Assembly: GCF_009759685.1 (NCBI RefSeq) | Contig: NZ_CP046654.1 | Span: forward strand, 1-64,000 | DNA length: 64,000 nt | Source: Acinetobacter baumannii | GTDB taxonomy: Bacteria; Pseudomonadota; Gammaproteobacteria; Pseudomonadales; Moraxellaceae | Direction: 5' to 3' | Shown: piece by piece, positions 36,004-44,858 of the stretch | Layout of the letters: each line of letters begins with the position of its first letter | Position numbering within the stretch: position 1 is the stretch's first letter | Translations under genes and position numbers: made by a program | Notes under the pieces: model-generated | What the model saw: the letters and a program-made list of their open reading frames with translations, nothing else | What the model was told of the DNA's origin: nothing | Database searches by the model: none

Positions 36004-36016
36004 GTCGGAGTTATCC

Positions 36017-36802
36017 ATGCAAGACACCCCTCTCATTATTGGTTCACGTTCTTTTCAATCTCGTTTATTGGTAGGAACAGGGAAATATAAAGACTTAAAT
36101 GAAACGGATTTAGCCATTCAAGCTAGTGGTGCAGAAATCGTAACTGTCGCAATCCGCCGTGTGAATATTGGACAAAATCCAGATCAACCGAATTTACTTT
36201 CTGTCATTCCACCAGAGAAATATACAATCTTGCCAAATACCGCAGGTTGTTTTGACGCTGACAGCGCAGTACGCACGTGTATGCTAGCGCGCGAGCTACT
36301 TGATGGTCATAACCTAGTAAAACTTGAAGTGTTGGGTGATGAAAAAACTTTATATCCAAATGTAACCGAGACTTTAAAAGCCGCTCGCACTTTGATTGAT
36401 GACGGTTTTGAGATTATGGTCTATACCTCTGACGACCCAATCATTGCTCAAGAACTTGAAAGTATGGGCTGTGTTGCAATTATGCCTTTAGGTAGTTTGA
36501 TTGGTTCAGGTCTAGGTATTTTAAACCCGCATACCATTTCAATTATTAAAGAAAATGCCAAAGTACCGGTTTTAGTAGATGCAGGTGTTGGTACAGCAAG
36601 TGACGCTGCGATTGCGATGGAGCTTGGTTGTGATGGCGTATTGATGAACACCGCGATTGCAGCTGCGCAAAACCCTATTTTGATGGCTTCTGCAATGAAG
36701 AAAGCTGTTGAAGCAGGACGTGAAGCATTTTTAGCTGGGCGTATGCCACGCAAACGCATGGCAAATGCAAGTTCACCAGAAACAGGCTATTTCTTTAAAT
36801 AA
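36017..36802 (+). CDS. thiG: Thiazole synthase ThiG
   Basis: A 261-residue TIM-barrel enzyme that builds the thiazole phosphate of thiamine from DXP, dehydroglycine and ThiS thiocarboxylate. [18 protein letters not shown] (about 17-34) and the Schiff-base lysine in [16 protein letters not shown] (about 96-111) are seen; [20 protein letters not shown] (about 184-203) is the phosphate loop. The ATG at 36017 fits the family; upstream codons belong to the thiS region. Other thiamine genes are not in the window. Confidence 0.95.
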
Positions 36803-36813
36803 TTTATTTCTAA

Positions 36814-36840
36814 GGAATCACTGTTTTTTTCAGTGGTTCC
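36814..36840 (+). terminator. Probable terminator after thiG
   Basis: GGAATCACTG and CAGTGGTTCC pair over 10 bases with one G-U pair around a T-rich loop. The downstream tract is CCCTCTCCTCT rather than poly-T, so efficiency is uncertain. Confidence 0.5.
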
Positions 36841-36938
36841 CCTCTCCTCTCATATAACCATTTTCACTTTTCAAAAAAGATTAAAAATCTATATCACTTT
36901 ATTCAATCAACAGATCTAAATTTTATATTTAGCTTAGG

Positions 36939-37562
36939 CTATTCCAATATTTTCTTTAAATTTTGCTTGGCTTTTAACTCAAAATTCTTTTGGAAATATG
37001 CAGTTTGATAAAGCGGCTCAGACTGATAAAAATTCATTAAAACTTCTTTTCGCTTAATTGAATATACTTCTGGATCAACCCAATCATATTCTTGCTGAAT
37101 TTGCTGTTCATATTGCATAAAACGTTCAGGTGTTGCTGCCAAAATAGCTAAATCGATATCTAACAAAAATTGCAAATCTGTTTCATCGGTTGGTCCATGC
37201 TTTTGAGTCGCAAGAATCCAACGTTTTATTTTCTGCATTGTATCGAGCTGTAAATCTTGAGCCATCAATTGCTCAAATAACTCGGCACTTTTAAGTTCAT
37301 TATCTAGCGCTTGAGGTTCGTAGACTACATCATGGAACCAGAGAGCCAATGCAACAGCATACGGATCATTTAATTCGGACTGAATCGTCTCAATTAAACT
37401 CAAACATTCATATAAATGTTGTACGGTGTGGTAGGCTCGCTGCTTTTCACTATAAGCAGCAATAAGTTCATTTAAAATTTTCTGCGGTTCAGAAAAATGA
37501 TAATGCTGATGCAGCTCAAACCAAAAAAGTTCCAGTTTTAATAAGTAAAGCTGTATCAGCAT
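36939..37562 (-). CDS. HD-superfamily metal-dependent phosphohydrolase, predicted
   Basis: A 207-residue helical protein. RAYHTVQHLYECLSL (about 39-53) and LALWFHDVVYEPQALDNELKSA (about 69-90) contain the HD metal-binding pattern with the His/Asp pair, and DLAILAATPERFMQYEQQI follows. This layout matches uncharacterised predicted HD-type hydrolases of about 200 residues. Substrate unknown. It ends upstream of the thiG hairpin and starts 19 bases after the yaaA stop, so transcription with yaaA is likely. Confidence 0.78.
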   Translation of the reverse strand: MLIQLYLLKLELFWFELHQHYHFSEPQKILNELIAAYSEKQRAYHTVQHLYECLSLIETIQSELNDPYAVALALWFHDVVYEPQALDNELKSAELFEQLMAQDLQLDTMQKIKRWILATQKHGPTDETDLQFLLDIDLAILAATPERFMQYEQQIQQEYDWVDPEVYSIKRKEVLMNFYQSEPLYQTAYFQKNFELKAKQNLKKILE

Positions 37563-37581
37563 CTATTAACCACGCTTAGGA

Positions 37582-38355
37582 TTATTGTTCATCACGCTTA
37601 AACACCAACTCTTTTGCCGATGAGTTATCAGCATCAAAGTAGTAACCTTCAGTATTAAAAGCTTTAAGATCCTCAGCTTTATTTAATTGGTTTTCAATAA
37701 TAAAACGAGCCATTAAACCACGTGCTTTTTTCGCATAGAAACTAATGACTTTATATTTGCCATTTTTCTGGTCAAGGAAAACAGGCTTCACAATTTCAGC
37801 CTTAATTTTCTTTTCATTGACAGACTTGTAATATTCATCTGAAGCCAGATTTACCAGCAATTCAGATTTAATTGCTGCCAAGTCTTCATTAATCTGATTG
37901 GTGATAATATCATCCCAAAATTCATACAAATTGTGACCGCGCGTATTTTTTAATTTAGTACCCATCTCTAAACGATAAGGCATCATTAAATCTAAAGGAC
38001 GCAATAAACCATATAAACCAGAGAGCATACGCAAATGCTGCTGAGCAAAATCAATATCTTTATCTTTTAAGTGATAAGCATCTAAACCAGTATAAACATC
38101 TCCTTTAAATGCATAAATTGCCTGACGAGCATTTGAAAAATCAAATTCTGACTTCCAGTCCCTAAAACGATCAGCATTAAGTGTGGCAATTTTTTCACTG
38201 ACACTCATTAGACTCGCAATTTCCGAAGCAGAAAGTTTGCGACAAACATCAATTAATTGTGCTGAGTTTTCTAACAAGCGCGGCTGAGTAAACTCATCTG
38301 TAGGTAACGCTGTTTCATAATCTAAAGTTTTTGCAGGAGAAATTAAAGCAAGCAT
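37582..38355 (-). CDS. yaaA: Peroxide stress resistance protein YaaA
   Basis: A 257-residue DUF328/UPF0246 protein. [14 protein letters not shown] at the start, [25 protein letters not shown] (about 109-133) and the final [23 protein letters not shown] region match YaaA. In E. coli, YaaA lowers free iron and protects DNA and proteins under peroxide stress. The ATG at 38355 (MLALIS) replaces an upstream TTG. Its first half is divergent from the alpha/beta hydrolase gene. Confidence 0.94.
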   Translation of the reverse strand: MLALISPAKTLDYETALPTDEFTQPRLLENSAQLIDVCRKLSASEIASLMSVSEKIATLNADRFRDWKSEFDFSNARQAIYAFKGDVYTGLDAYHLKDKDIDFAQQHLRMLSGLYGLLRPLDLMMPYRLEMGTKLKNTRGHNLYEFWDDIITNQINEDLAAIKSELLVNLASDEYYKSVNEKKIKAEIVKPVFLDQKNGKYKVISFYAKKARGLMARFIIENQLNKAEDLKAFNTEGYYFDADNSSAKELVFKRDEQ

Positions 38356-38481
38356 AGACAACCTGAAAAAATTATTATTAATGCCAACTATAACAGTAGA
38401 TATTTTTTAATGCTAACTCGTGTTTTCAATGACGACTATCGGTAAAATAGCACTTACGTATTGTTATTTAGCGGTTCTTCT

Positions 38482-39114
38482 ATGTCTGAGCAAATTTTCA
38501 TCCAGGGTCCAGTAGGTAAAATTGAACTTTTTGTTGACCGCCCTGAAGGTGAAATCAAAGGCTTTGCAGTTGTTTGTCACCCTCACCCATTACAAGGTGG
38601 AACCCCTCAACATAAAGTCCCTGCTCTTTTAACCCAAATCTTTAATGAATATGGCTGTATTGTTTACCGTCCTAGTTTCCGTGGTTTAGGCGGCAGTGAA
38701 GGTGTTCATGATGAAGGTCATGGAGAAACTGAAGATATTTTAGCTGTGATTGAGCATGTCCGTAAGCTTCATGCAGGTTTGCCATTTTATGCAGGTGGCT
38801 TTAGCTTTGGCTCACATGTTTTGGCAAAATGTCATGCGCAGCTTAGCCCTGAATTACAGCCAGTACAGTTAATTTTATGTGGTTTACCAACAGCTACTGT
38901 TGTGGGCTTACGTCACTATAAAACACCTGAAATTCAAGGTGATATTCTACTCATTCATGGTGAGCAAGATGACATTACCTTACTTTCAGATGCAATTGAG
39001 TGGGCAAAACCACAAAAGCATCCAATTACGATTTTGCCGGGCGCCAACCACTTCTTTACAGGTTATTTAAAACAGCTTCGCCAAATCATTACACGTTTTA
39101 TTATTATGAAATAA
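38482..39114 (+). CDS. Alpha/beta hydrolase (dienelactone-like CBS type)
   Basis: A 210-residue alpha/beta-fold hydrolase. VVCHPHPLQGGTPQHKVP (about 32-49) is the oxyanion region with the HPHP motif, GGFSFGSHVL (about 112-121) is the nucleophile elbow with Ser, and DILLIHGEQDDITLLSD plus NHFFTG supply Asp and His. The substrate is unknown; similar proteins act as esterases. ATG at 38482 is used because the longer frame begins with TTG. Confidence 0.85.
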   Translation: MSEQIFIQGPVGKIELFVDRPEGEIKGFAVVCHPHPLQGGTPQHKVPALLTQIFNEYGCIVYRPSFRGLGGSEGVHDEGHGETEDILAVIEHVRKLHAGLPFYAGGFSFGSHVLAKCHAQLSPELQPVQLILCGLPTATVVGLRHYKTPEIQGDILLIHGEQDDITLLSDAIEWAKPQKHPITILPGANHFFTGYLKQLRQIITRFIIMK

Positions 39115-39123
39115 AAGGTAACC

Positions 39124-39160
39124 TGATGGGCATAGATTGAGTCTATGCCCATCATTTTTA
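39124..39160 (+). terminator. Terminator of the alpha/beta hydrolase gene
   Basis: TGATGGGCATAGA and TCTATGCCCATCA form a perfect 13-bp stem around TTGAG, then TTTTTA. It starts 10 bases after the stop codon. Confidence 0.9.
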
Positions 39161-39312
39161 AGCCATGTCATTATTGAAAATTATTCCAACTCAATCCAAA
39201 ACGCGCTAAATATTTTTTTACTCGGTCGCTACCATGCACCATAATTTTTATAAAATTTTAATAAGTGTCTATAATATAAAAATTACGCATTTGACTAAAA
39301 AATTCCAAGAAT

Positions 39313-40269
39313 ATGCTTCATTTTACCTTTTTAGGCACATCATCAGGTGTACCCACGCTTTCACGCAATGTTTCAGGATTAGCTGTTCGTAACAGTAAAA
39401 ATAAGGACTGGATTTTAGTTGATGCTGGTGAAGGCACACAGCATCGTATTCAGCAAGCTAGACTCTCACTACAAAACTTAATTGCCATTTGTATTACACA
39501 CGTTCACGGTGATCATTGTTATGGCCTAGTTGGTTTACTGGCAAGTGCAGGTATGAATGCTCGTAACAACCCCCTAATCGTGATTGCACCCAAAGAAATT
39601 CAACAATGGTTTGAAATCACCGCCCAACTTACAGATTTACACTTGCCCTATTCACTGCAATTTATTGATGTGAATGAAGCAACACAGCCACAGCAGCTCA
39701 CCGATGAGCTCTTTATTCAAGCACATCCACTAAGTCATCGTGTTCCGAGTTTTGCATTTAGTATTTATATAAAATCCACCCAGAAGAAGATAGATATTCA
39801 AGCTTTAACTCAGCTTGGCGTACCTAAAGGCGATATTTGGGGGCATTTAAAACGAGGCTACGATGTTGAGTTTGAGGGGCGAGTTTTAAAATCTCAAGAC
39901 TTTATCAAAATTCAAAATCAGCAGATTCATGCAATTATAGGTGGTGATAATGATCGGCCAGAATTATTAGCCGATGCTTGTAAGGATGCTCAATTACTTA
40001 TTCATGAAGCAACTTATTTGCAAACAGTCTTAGATAAAGTAGGTAAAGGACCAATGCACAGCTCAGCAAAAATGGTGGCTGAATTTGCTGAGCAGCAATC
40101 TCTAGACAATTTAATTCTGACACACTTTAGCCCTAGACATCAGGATAAAACTGGGCAGCAAGCTATTACCGAAGAAGTTCGCCAGTTTTATAAAGGTCAT
40201 TTTTATTTAGCGAATGATTTTGATGAGTTTACTTTAAGTGAAACAGGACAACTTTTAAAAATCGAGTAA
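39313..40269 (+). CDS. rnz: Ribonuclease Z
   Basis: A 318-residue metallo-beta-lactamase-fold enzyme. THVHGDHCYGL holds His63, His65, Asp67 and His68, the di-zinc ligands, and GTSSGVPT near residue 8 is the start strand. HSSAKMVAEFAEQQSL and LTHFSPRH (about 270-277) give later ligands, and IGGDNDRPELLADACKDAQLLIHEATYL contains the substrate Asp. It processes tRNA 3' ends, or, like E. coli ElaC/RNase BN, has broader RNase activity. CCA is encoded in these tRNAs, so its main use is uncertain. Confidence 0.92.
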   Translation: MLHFTFLGTSSGVPTLSRNVSGLAVRNSKNKDWILVDAGEGTQHRIQQARLSLQNLIAICITHVHGDHCYGLVGLLASAGMNARNNPLIVIAPKEIQQWFEITAQLTDLHLPYSLQFIDVNEATQPQQLTDELFIQAHPLSHRVPSFAFSIYIKSTQKKIDIQALTQLGVPKGDIWGHLKRGYDVEFEGRVLKSQDFIKIQNQQIHAIIGGDNDRPELLADACKDAQLLIHEATYLQTVLDKVGKGPMHSSAKMVAEFAEQQSLDNLILTHFSPRHQDKTGQQAITEEVRQFYKGHFYLANDFDEFTLSETGQLLKIE

Positions 40270-40327
40270 AAATCATATTTGTTGTGAAATCGAATTAACT
40301 ACATATCATTTCCATATAAAAGTTTAA

Positions 40328-40347
40328 GAAGCTCATAACTGAGCTTC
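40328..40347. terminator. Hairpin between convergent rnz and pepD
   Basis: GAAGCTCA and TGAGCTTC pair perfectly around TAAC, extended by further A-T pairs. The T-tract is weak in both directions, so it may be a terminator of modest strength. Confidence 0.5.
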
Positions 40348-40362
40348 TCATCTCTTAAAAAA

Positions 40363-41823
40363 CTACTCTACAGATGCCAAAGCGGTTACCAGTAGCTTCC
40401 AGCATTTCTCTACAGTATCAACTTTAACTCGTTCGCCCGGTGCATGTGCACCTTGAATATCCGGTCCAAACGAAACCATCTGTAAATGAGGGTAATGTTC
40501 AGCAATAATCCCACATTCTAAGCCTGCATGAATTACTTTTAGATTTGGCTCAATATTAAATGCATTTTGATAGGCTTGTTGTAAGCACTTTAGAGCAGCC
40601 GAATCTGGATTTGGTGTCCAACCCGACACTAACGGCGTAAGTGTAGAGCCGATATTAAACTGGCTAAAATGTGCCTGAATTTTTTCTGCAAAATCTTGAG
40701 CTTCTTGGTTCACGATTGAACGAACCATTAAGACAGCTTTTCCACCTTCTCGATTTAGTCTCACCACCCCAATGTTATTTGAGGTTTCAACTACATCTGG
40801 TAGAACCTGACTCATACTTGTAACGCCATAAGGACTTGTTGCCAAAGCTTGCAACCATTCATTTTGCTGTTGTTGATTAATCACTTCGGTCACTTTAGCA
40901 CCAGTGGATTGAATACTTAATTGCAAGTTGTCATCAATACCCTTTAGCTGTTTTTTCCATGTCGTTTGATATTCAGCAAGTAACTTTTCTAGGTTTGATA
41001 ACTGATTAGGCGAAATTGCAATAGTTGCCACTGCTTCTCGCGGTAAAGCATTACGGGCCGTACCACCTGTAAACTCAACAAGATGCCCACCCAGTGAGGC
41101 TAAATGTTGATTTAAAAAGCGAGCCAAAATAACGTTGGCATTGCCACGTCCTAAATGGATATCTACGCCAGAGTGGCCACCTTTAAGACCAGCCACCTGA
41201 ATATTAACAATATTCAAATTTTCAGGGATTGGCTCATAATTAAGCGGCTGCTCTACCTCAACATCAATACTACCAGCACACCCCAAATACAACTCACCCC
41301 ACTCTTCCGTATCAATATTAAATAGCCATTTTCCTTTTAGCACACCTGTCTCTAAAAGCCGCGCACCACTCATCCCTGCTTCTTCATCGACTGTTAAAAG
41401 AACTTCTATTGGGCCATGAGCAATATCATTTGAATCTAAAACAGCTAATGCCAAAGCCACCCCAATACCATTATCAGCACCTAAAGTAGTGTCTTTGGCA
41501 ATTAACCAGCCATCCTCAAGAACTGGACGAATCGGGTCTTTAAAGAAGTCATGTACCGTACCAGCATTGGCTTGTGTAACCATATCTAAATGGCCCTGAA
41601 GAATAACTCCAGACACATGTTCTTTACCCAGAGTCGCATTTTTGCGGATAATCAAATTACCAACTTCATCTACATAAGTTTCTAAATTCCGACTTTCGGC
41701 CCAGTTTTGTAAAAACTCACGAAGTTGCTGTTCATGCTTTGACGGACGAGGAATAGTACAAAGTGTTTGAAAATGCTGCCAAACGACTTGAGGAGATAAT
41801 GCGGCAATATCAACTTGTGTCAT
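40363..41823 (-). CDS. pepD: Aminoacyl-histidine dipeptidase (peptidase D)
   Basis: A 486-residue M20-family dipeptidase. LQGHLDMVTQANAG (about 75-88), LGADNGIGVALALAVLD (about 114-130) and VDEEAGMSGARLL (about 144-156) hold the di-zinc ligands and catalytic Glu. GGHSGVDIHLGRGNAN near 216-231 is the PepD-type lid region, and HAGLECGIIAEHYP and GAHAPGERV carry the C-terminal ligands. It splits Xaa-His and other dipeptides in the cytoplasm. It is a single gene. Confidence 0.95.
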   Translation of the reverse strand: MTQVDIAALSPQVVWQHFQTLCTIPRPSKHEQQLREFLQNWAESRNLETYVDEVGNLIIRKNATLGKEHVSGVILQGHLDMVTQANAGTVHDFFKDPIRPVLEDGWLIAKDTTLGADNGIGVALALAVLDSNDIAHGPIEVLLTVDEEAGMSGARLLETGVLKGKWLFNIDTEEWGELYLGCAGSIDVEVEQPLNYEPIPENLNIVNIQVAGLKGGHSGVDIHLGRGNANVILARFLNQHLASLGGHLVEFTGGTARNALPREAVATIAISPNQLSNLEKLLAEYQTTWKKQLKGIDDNLQLSIQSTGAKVTEVINQQQQNEWLQALATSPYGVTSMSQVLPDVVETSNNIGVVRLNREGGKAVLMVRSIVNQEAQDFAEKIQAHFSQFNIGSTLTPLVSGWTPNPDSAALKCLQQAYQNAFNIEPNLKVIHAGLECGIIAEHYPHLQMVSFGPDIQGAHAPGERVKVDTVEKCWKLLVTALASVE

Positions 41824-41993
41824 GAAAACTACACTCTAATTATGTAAATATCTTAATAATTTCAATATACACAAAGCATTAAAGATAGGTAGCGATTTCG
41901 GGAAAGATTTTGTATTTTTATATTTAATTTAAAGAAATTGTACGACTTTTCTAAAAAGCCGTACTTCACAAATAAGTCTTAACAATAATATGT

Positions 41994-42377
41994 TTAGCTT
42001 TTCCACTCAAATGCTGAAAAGCTATGATCGGCTTTCAAGCTATTTTCAACAGCCTGTGCAAGCTGACGAATAATACTTTGTGTTTCGATTTTCTCAAACC
42101 AGTCTTGTTCTTCATCAGGATTGGCAGAGATTTCACACATTAAATGCCCATCATGGTCTGTTTGCTGGCAAGTAATAGACAATGGTAAAAGGTGATTATC
42201 AATACTTACTTCCACCTTTTCATGTTCATGCACAATATGCTGTGCATCAAAACCATAATTCCCCAATTGTTTAAACAGTAAAGCCGCTACATATTCTTGA
42301 GTGATATGGCATTCATTTGGTGGATGATCAAGCACCCCATGTTGTGGGCAACTGGCAATAAATTGTAATTTTTTCAT
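41994..42377 (-). CDS. Small conserved-looking protein, unknown function
   Basis: A 127-residue soluble protein. It starts MKKLQFIASCPQHGVLDHPPNECH with two cysteines and several histidines, then strands and a helical end. There is no recognised domain. The ATG at 42377 has AGGACAAAGG just before it and is preferred over the longer frame. It shares a strand with the tyrA-aroA gene, which ends 128 bases upstream beyond a hairpin, so it is probably transcribed separately. Confidence 0.55.
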   Translation of the reverse strand: MKKLQFIASCPQHGVLDHPPNECHITQEYVAALLFKQLGNYGFDAQHIVHEHEKVEVSIDNHLLPLSITCQQTDHDGHLMCEISANPDEEQDWFEKIETQSIIRQLAQAVENSLKADHSFSAFEWKS

Positions 42378-42431
42378 CCTTTGTCCTAACACTTTTATCA
42401 TTATCTGCACTTAGCATAAGCAATAAACAAA

Positions 42432-42459
42432 CAGCAGCCAAGCCTTTAGCTCGCTGCTG
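42432..42459 (-). terminator. Terminator of tyrA-aroA
   Basis: CAGCAGC and GCTGCTG pair perfectly; the intervening sequence adds an inner AGC/GCT pair. On the minus strand the stem is followed by TTTGTTTATT. It lies 46 bases beyond the fused gene. Confidence 0.7.
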
Positions 42460-42504
42460 CCGTTGCTATTGTGTTAGCAATTATAAAATGTGTTAGGTAA
42501 AAAG

Positions 42505-44751
42505 TTATTGGCTAACTTCTATCGTTAAGCCTGCACGATTCGCCAACTCAGTAAAAGTTGGGAAACTTGTAGCAACAGTTTCAGTACCGTGAATTGTAAT
42601 CGGACCAGAAGTACGAAGACCTGCCATACTAAAACTCATCGCAATACGGTGGTCATGGTGTGATTCAATTTCACCACCAGCAAAGATTGGTGACCAATCA
42701 CCAGATTTGCCTTTACCTTCGATAATGATGCCATCTTCAGTAGGTGTGCAATCAATGCCCATGATTTTTAAACCATCTGCCATAACTTGAATACGGTCAG
42801 ATTCTTTCACGCGAAGCTCTGCTGCACCTGTTAATACTGTTTGGCCTTCGGCACAAGCCGCTGCAATAAATAAGGCTGGGAATTCATCAATTGCTAAAGG
42901 TACTTGGTCTTCAGGCATATGAATACCTTTAAGGGTACGTGAACCTTTAATATGAATATCAGCAATAGGCTCTCCACCAGCGATCCGCTCATTTTCAACA
43001 GTCAGGTCAGCACCCATCTGTTTTAAAATTTCAATTACGCCAGTACGTGTTGGATTAATACCTACAGCTTCAAGTACAACGTCTGCACCTTCAGTAATTG
43101 CAGCACCTACCATGAAGAAAGCAGCAGATGAAATATCAGATGGTACTTGAATATTAGTACCCACTAACTTACCGCCGCCGACAAGGGAAATTTTATTGCC
43201 TTCAGTTTTAACATCATAGCCAAATGCACGAAGCATACGCTCTGTATGATCACGTGTTGGTTCCGGTTCAGTTACCGAAGTTTCACCTTCAGCCCACAAA
43301 CCGGCAAGTAAAATACCCGACTTCACCTGAGCAGATGCCATAGGTAAATCGTATTGAATACCTTTTAATTGCTGACCACCAGTAATGCTTACAGGTGGTG
43401 TACCTTTCTCACCTGTCGTTTGGATTTGCGCACCCATTAAACGTAATGGCTTAGCAATACGCTCCATTGGACGTTTAGAGAGCGAAGCATCACCTGTCAT
43501 AACAGAATCAAACTTTTGTGCAGAAAGCATACCTGAAAGCAAACGCATGCTTGTTCCAGAGTTACCCATATACAATGCACTTGCTGGTGCTTTTAAGCCA
43601 TGCATGCCTACACCATGGATGGTTACTTCGCCATTCTTAGGGCCTTCAATGCTTACACCCATATCACGGAAAGCTTGTAAAGTTGCTAAAGCATCTTCAC
43701 CTTCAAGGAAGCCAGTTACATGAGTCGTGCCTTCTGCAATAGCACCAAACATAATGGAGCGATGTGACACAGATTTGTCACCCGGTACGGTAAATTTACC
43801 TTTAAAAGCCTTATTTCCCGGTAAGATACTGAATTGCTGTGTCACCTTATTTTTCTCCATTAAAGGTTTTTTGGCTAACATATGATTGAAATGCTGACGT
43901 GCTGCCTGAGCATGGCCGAGTAAACCCATTAATGCATGAGAATCTTCGTTTTCAATCAATTTTCTAAGTACAGTAAGTTGTTTCTCGAAGCCATCTACAG
44001 CATTTAATATGGCTGTTTTATTGGCAAAGAAAATGTCATGCCACATTTGGGGATCACTAGCCGCAATCCGTGAGAAATCACGAAAGCCACCTGCTGCATA
44101 ACGGAAAATATCAAGATTATCTTCACGGTTTGCAAGTTGCTCGACCAGATTAAATGCCATTAAGTGCGGTAAATGACTGGTATGCGCCAAAACCTCATCA
44201 TGTTTGGCAACATCCATACATATCACTTCAGCTTTAGCAGCTGACCAAAGTTGAATCAATTTCTCAACTGCCCATTCTGCACTGGTTGGTAATGGCGTCA
44301 AAATCACTTTGTGATTTGCAAAGAGATCGACCTTACCTGCGTGGACACCCGTGTGTTCACTTCCCGCAATCGGATGCCCAGGAACAAACCCTGCTGGTAA
44401 ATCTTCACCAAATACAGCTTTTGCTGCATCTACGACATTACCTTTTGTACTTCCCACGTCAGTTACAATTGTGGTTTCTGACAAATAAGGTTTAATTTGC
44501 TCAAGCACTTTTTGAGTGGCGCGCACTGGCAAGGCTAAAACAACTAAATCCGCCCCTTTCACAGCTTCTACAGGATCGGAAAACCCTTCTTGTATTAAGC
44601 CAAGTGATTTTGCATCTTCTAAAGTTTTCTGTGAACGTGTAGATGCCACAATAGTTGTCGCCAACTTTTCTGCAACAATAACGCGAGCCAAACTCGACCC
44701 AATGAGTCCTAAACCAATAAATGCAACTTTTTTAAATAGGGGTTGTGACAT
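42505..44751 (-). CDS. aroA: Fused prephenate dehydrogenase and EPSP synthase
   Basis: A 748-residue fusion. Residues 1-290 are the TyrA-type NAD-dependent dehydrogenase: FIGLGLIGSSLARV near 10-23 and VPGHPIAGSEHTGV near 127-140. From about 310 the EPSP synthase follows (PGDKSVSHRSIMFG, then GNSGTSMRLLSG). The NSGTSMRL form resembles class II EPSP synthases, whereas E. coli AroA has an NAGTAMRP-type segment. The protein performs the step before chorismate and the first tyrosine-branch step. ATG at 44751 matches the family length. PheA lies 107 bases upstream. Confidence 0.95.
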   Translation of the reverse strand: MSQPLFKKVAFIGLGLIGSSLARVIVAEKLATTIVASTRSQKTLEDAKSLGLIQEGFSDPVEAVKGADLVVLALPVRATQKVLEQIKPYLSETTIVTDVGSTKGNVVDAAKAVFGEDLPAGFVPGHPIAGSEHTGVHAGKVDLFANHKVILTPLPTSAEWAVEKLIQLWSAAKAEVICMDVAKHDEVLAHTSHLPHLMAFNLVEQLANREDNLDIFRYAAGGFRDFSRIAASDPQMWHDIFFANKTAILNAVDGFEKQLTVLRKLIENEDSHALMGLLGHAQAARQHFNHMLAKKPLMEKNKVTQQFSILPGNKAFKGKFTVPGDKSVSHRSIMFGAIAEGTTHVTGFLEGEDALATLQAFRDMGVSIEGPKNGEVTIHGVGMHGLKAPASALYMGNSGTSMRLLSGMLSAQKFDSVMTGDASLSKRPMERIAKPLRLMGAQIQTTGEKGTPPVSITGGQQLKGIQYDLPMASAQVKSGILLAGLWAEGETSVTEPEPTRDHTERMLRAFGYDVKTEGNKISLVGGGKLVGTNIQVPSDISSAAFFMVGAAITEGADVVLEAVGINPTRTGVIEILKQMGADLTVENERIAGGEPIADIHIKGSRTLKGIHMPEDQVPLAIDEFPALFIAAACAEGQTVLTGAAELRVKESDRIQVMADGLKIMGIDCTPTEDGIIIEGKGKSGDWSPIFAGGEIESHHDHRIAMSFSMAGLRTSGPITIHGTETVATSFPTFTELANRAGLTIEVSQ

Positions 44752-44769
44752 AACTTCAACTTTACTTTT

Positions 44770-44795
44770 GCTCAAAGTGATTTAAACCTTTGAGC
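44770..44795. repeat. Perfect 8-bp hairpin in the pheA / tyrA-aroA spacer
   Basis: GCTCAAAG and CTTTGAGC flank a 10-base loop. It lies just upstream of the fused gene, with A-rich sequence after it on the coding strand, so it may affect translation or transcription rather than terminate. Confidence 0.45.
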
Positions 44796-44811
44796 AATTT
44801 GTTTTTAAGCA

Positions 44812-44843
44812 TAATGACATGCCCATCTTGATACATGTCATTA
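44812..44843. repeat. Perfect 10-bp hairpin downstream of pheA
   Basis: TAATGACATG and CATGTCATTA flank a 12-base loop. It begins 16 bases after the pheA stop. The T-tract is weak, so it could be a poor terminator or a transcript-stabilising structure. Confidence 0.45.
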
Positions 44844-44858
44844 TTCCAACATGAGTGA

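Noticed and set aside
35954..36016. N-terminal extension of thiG by 21 residues
   Set aside because: The extension overlaps the end of thiS in another frame, and ThiG proteins begin at the ATG used here, which lies 13 bases after thiS.
42385..42405. Fur-box-like GATAATGATAA upstream of the 42377 start (minus strand)
   Set aside because: Only the first 11 positions match; the second half (AAGTGTT) does not resemble the other arm, so it was not called a site.
43385..43723. 112-residue frame antisense to aroA
   Set aside because: The coding strand has strong EPSP synthase motifs throughout; the antisense frame has no ribosome binding site or domain.
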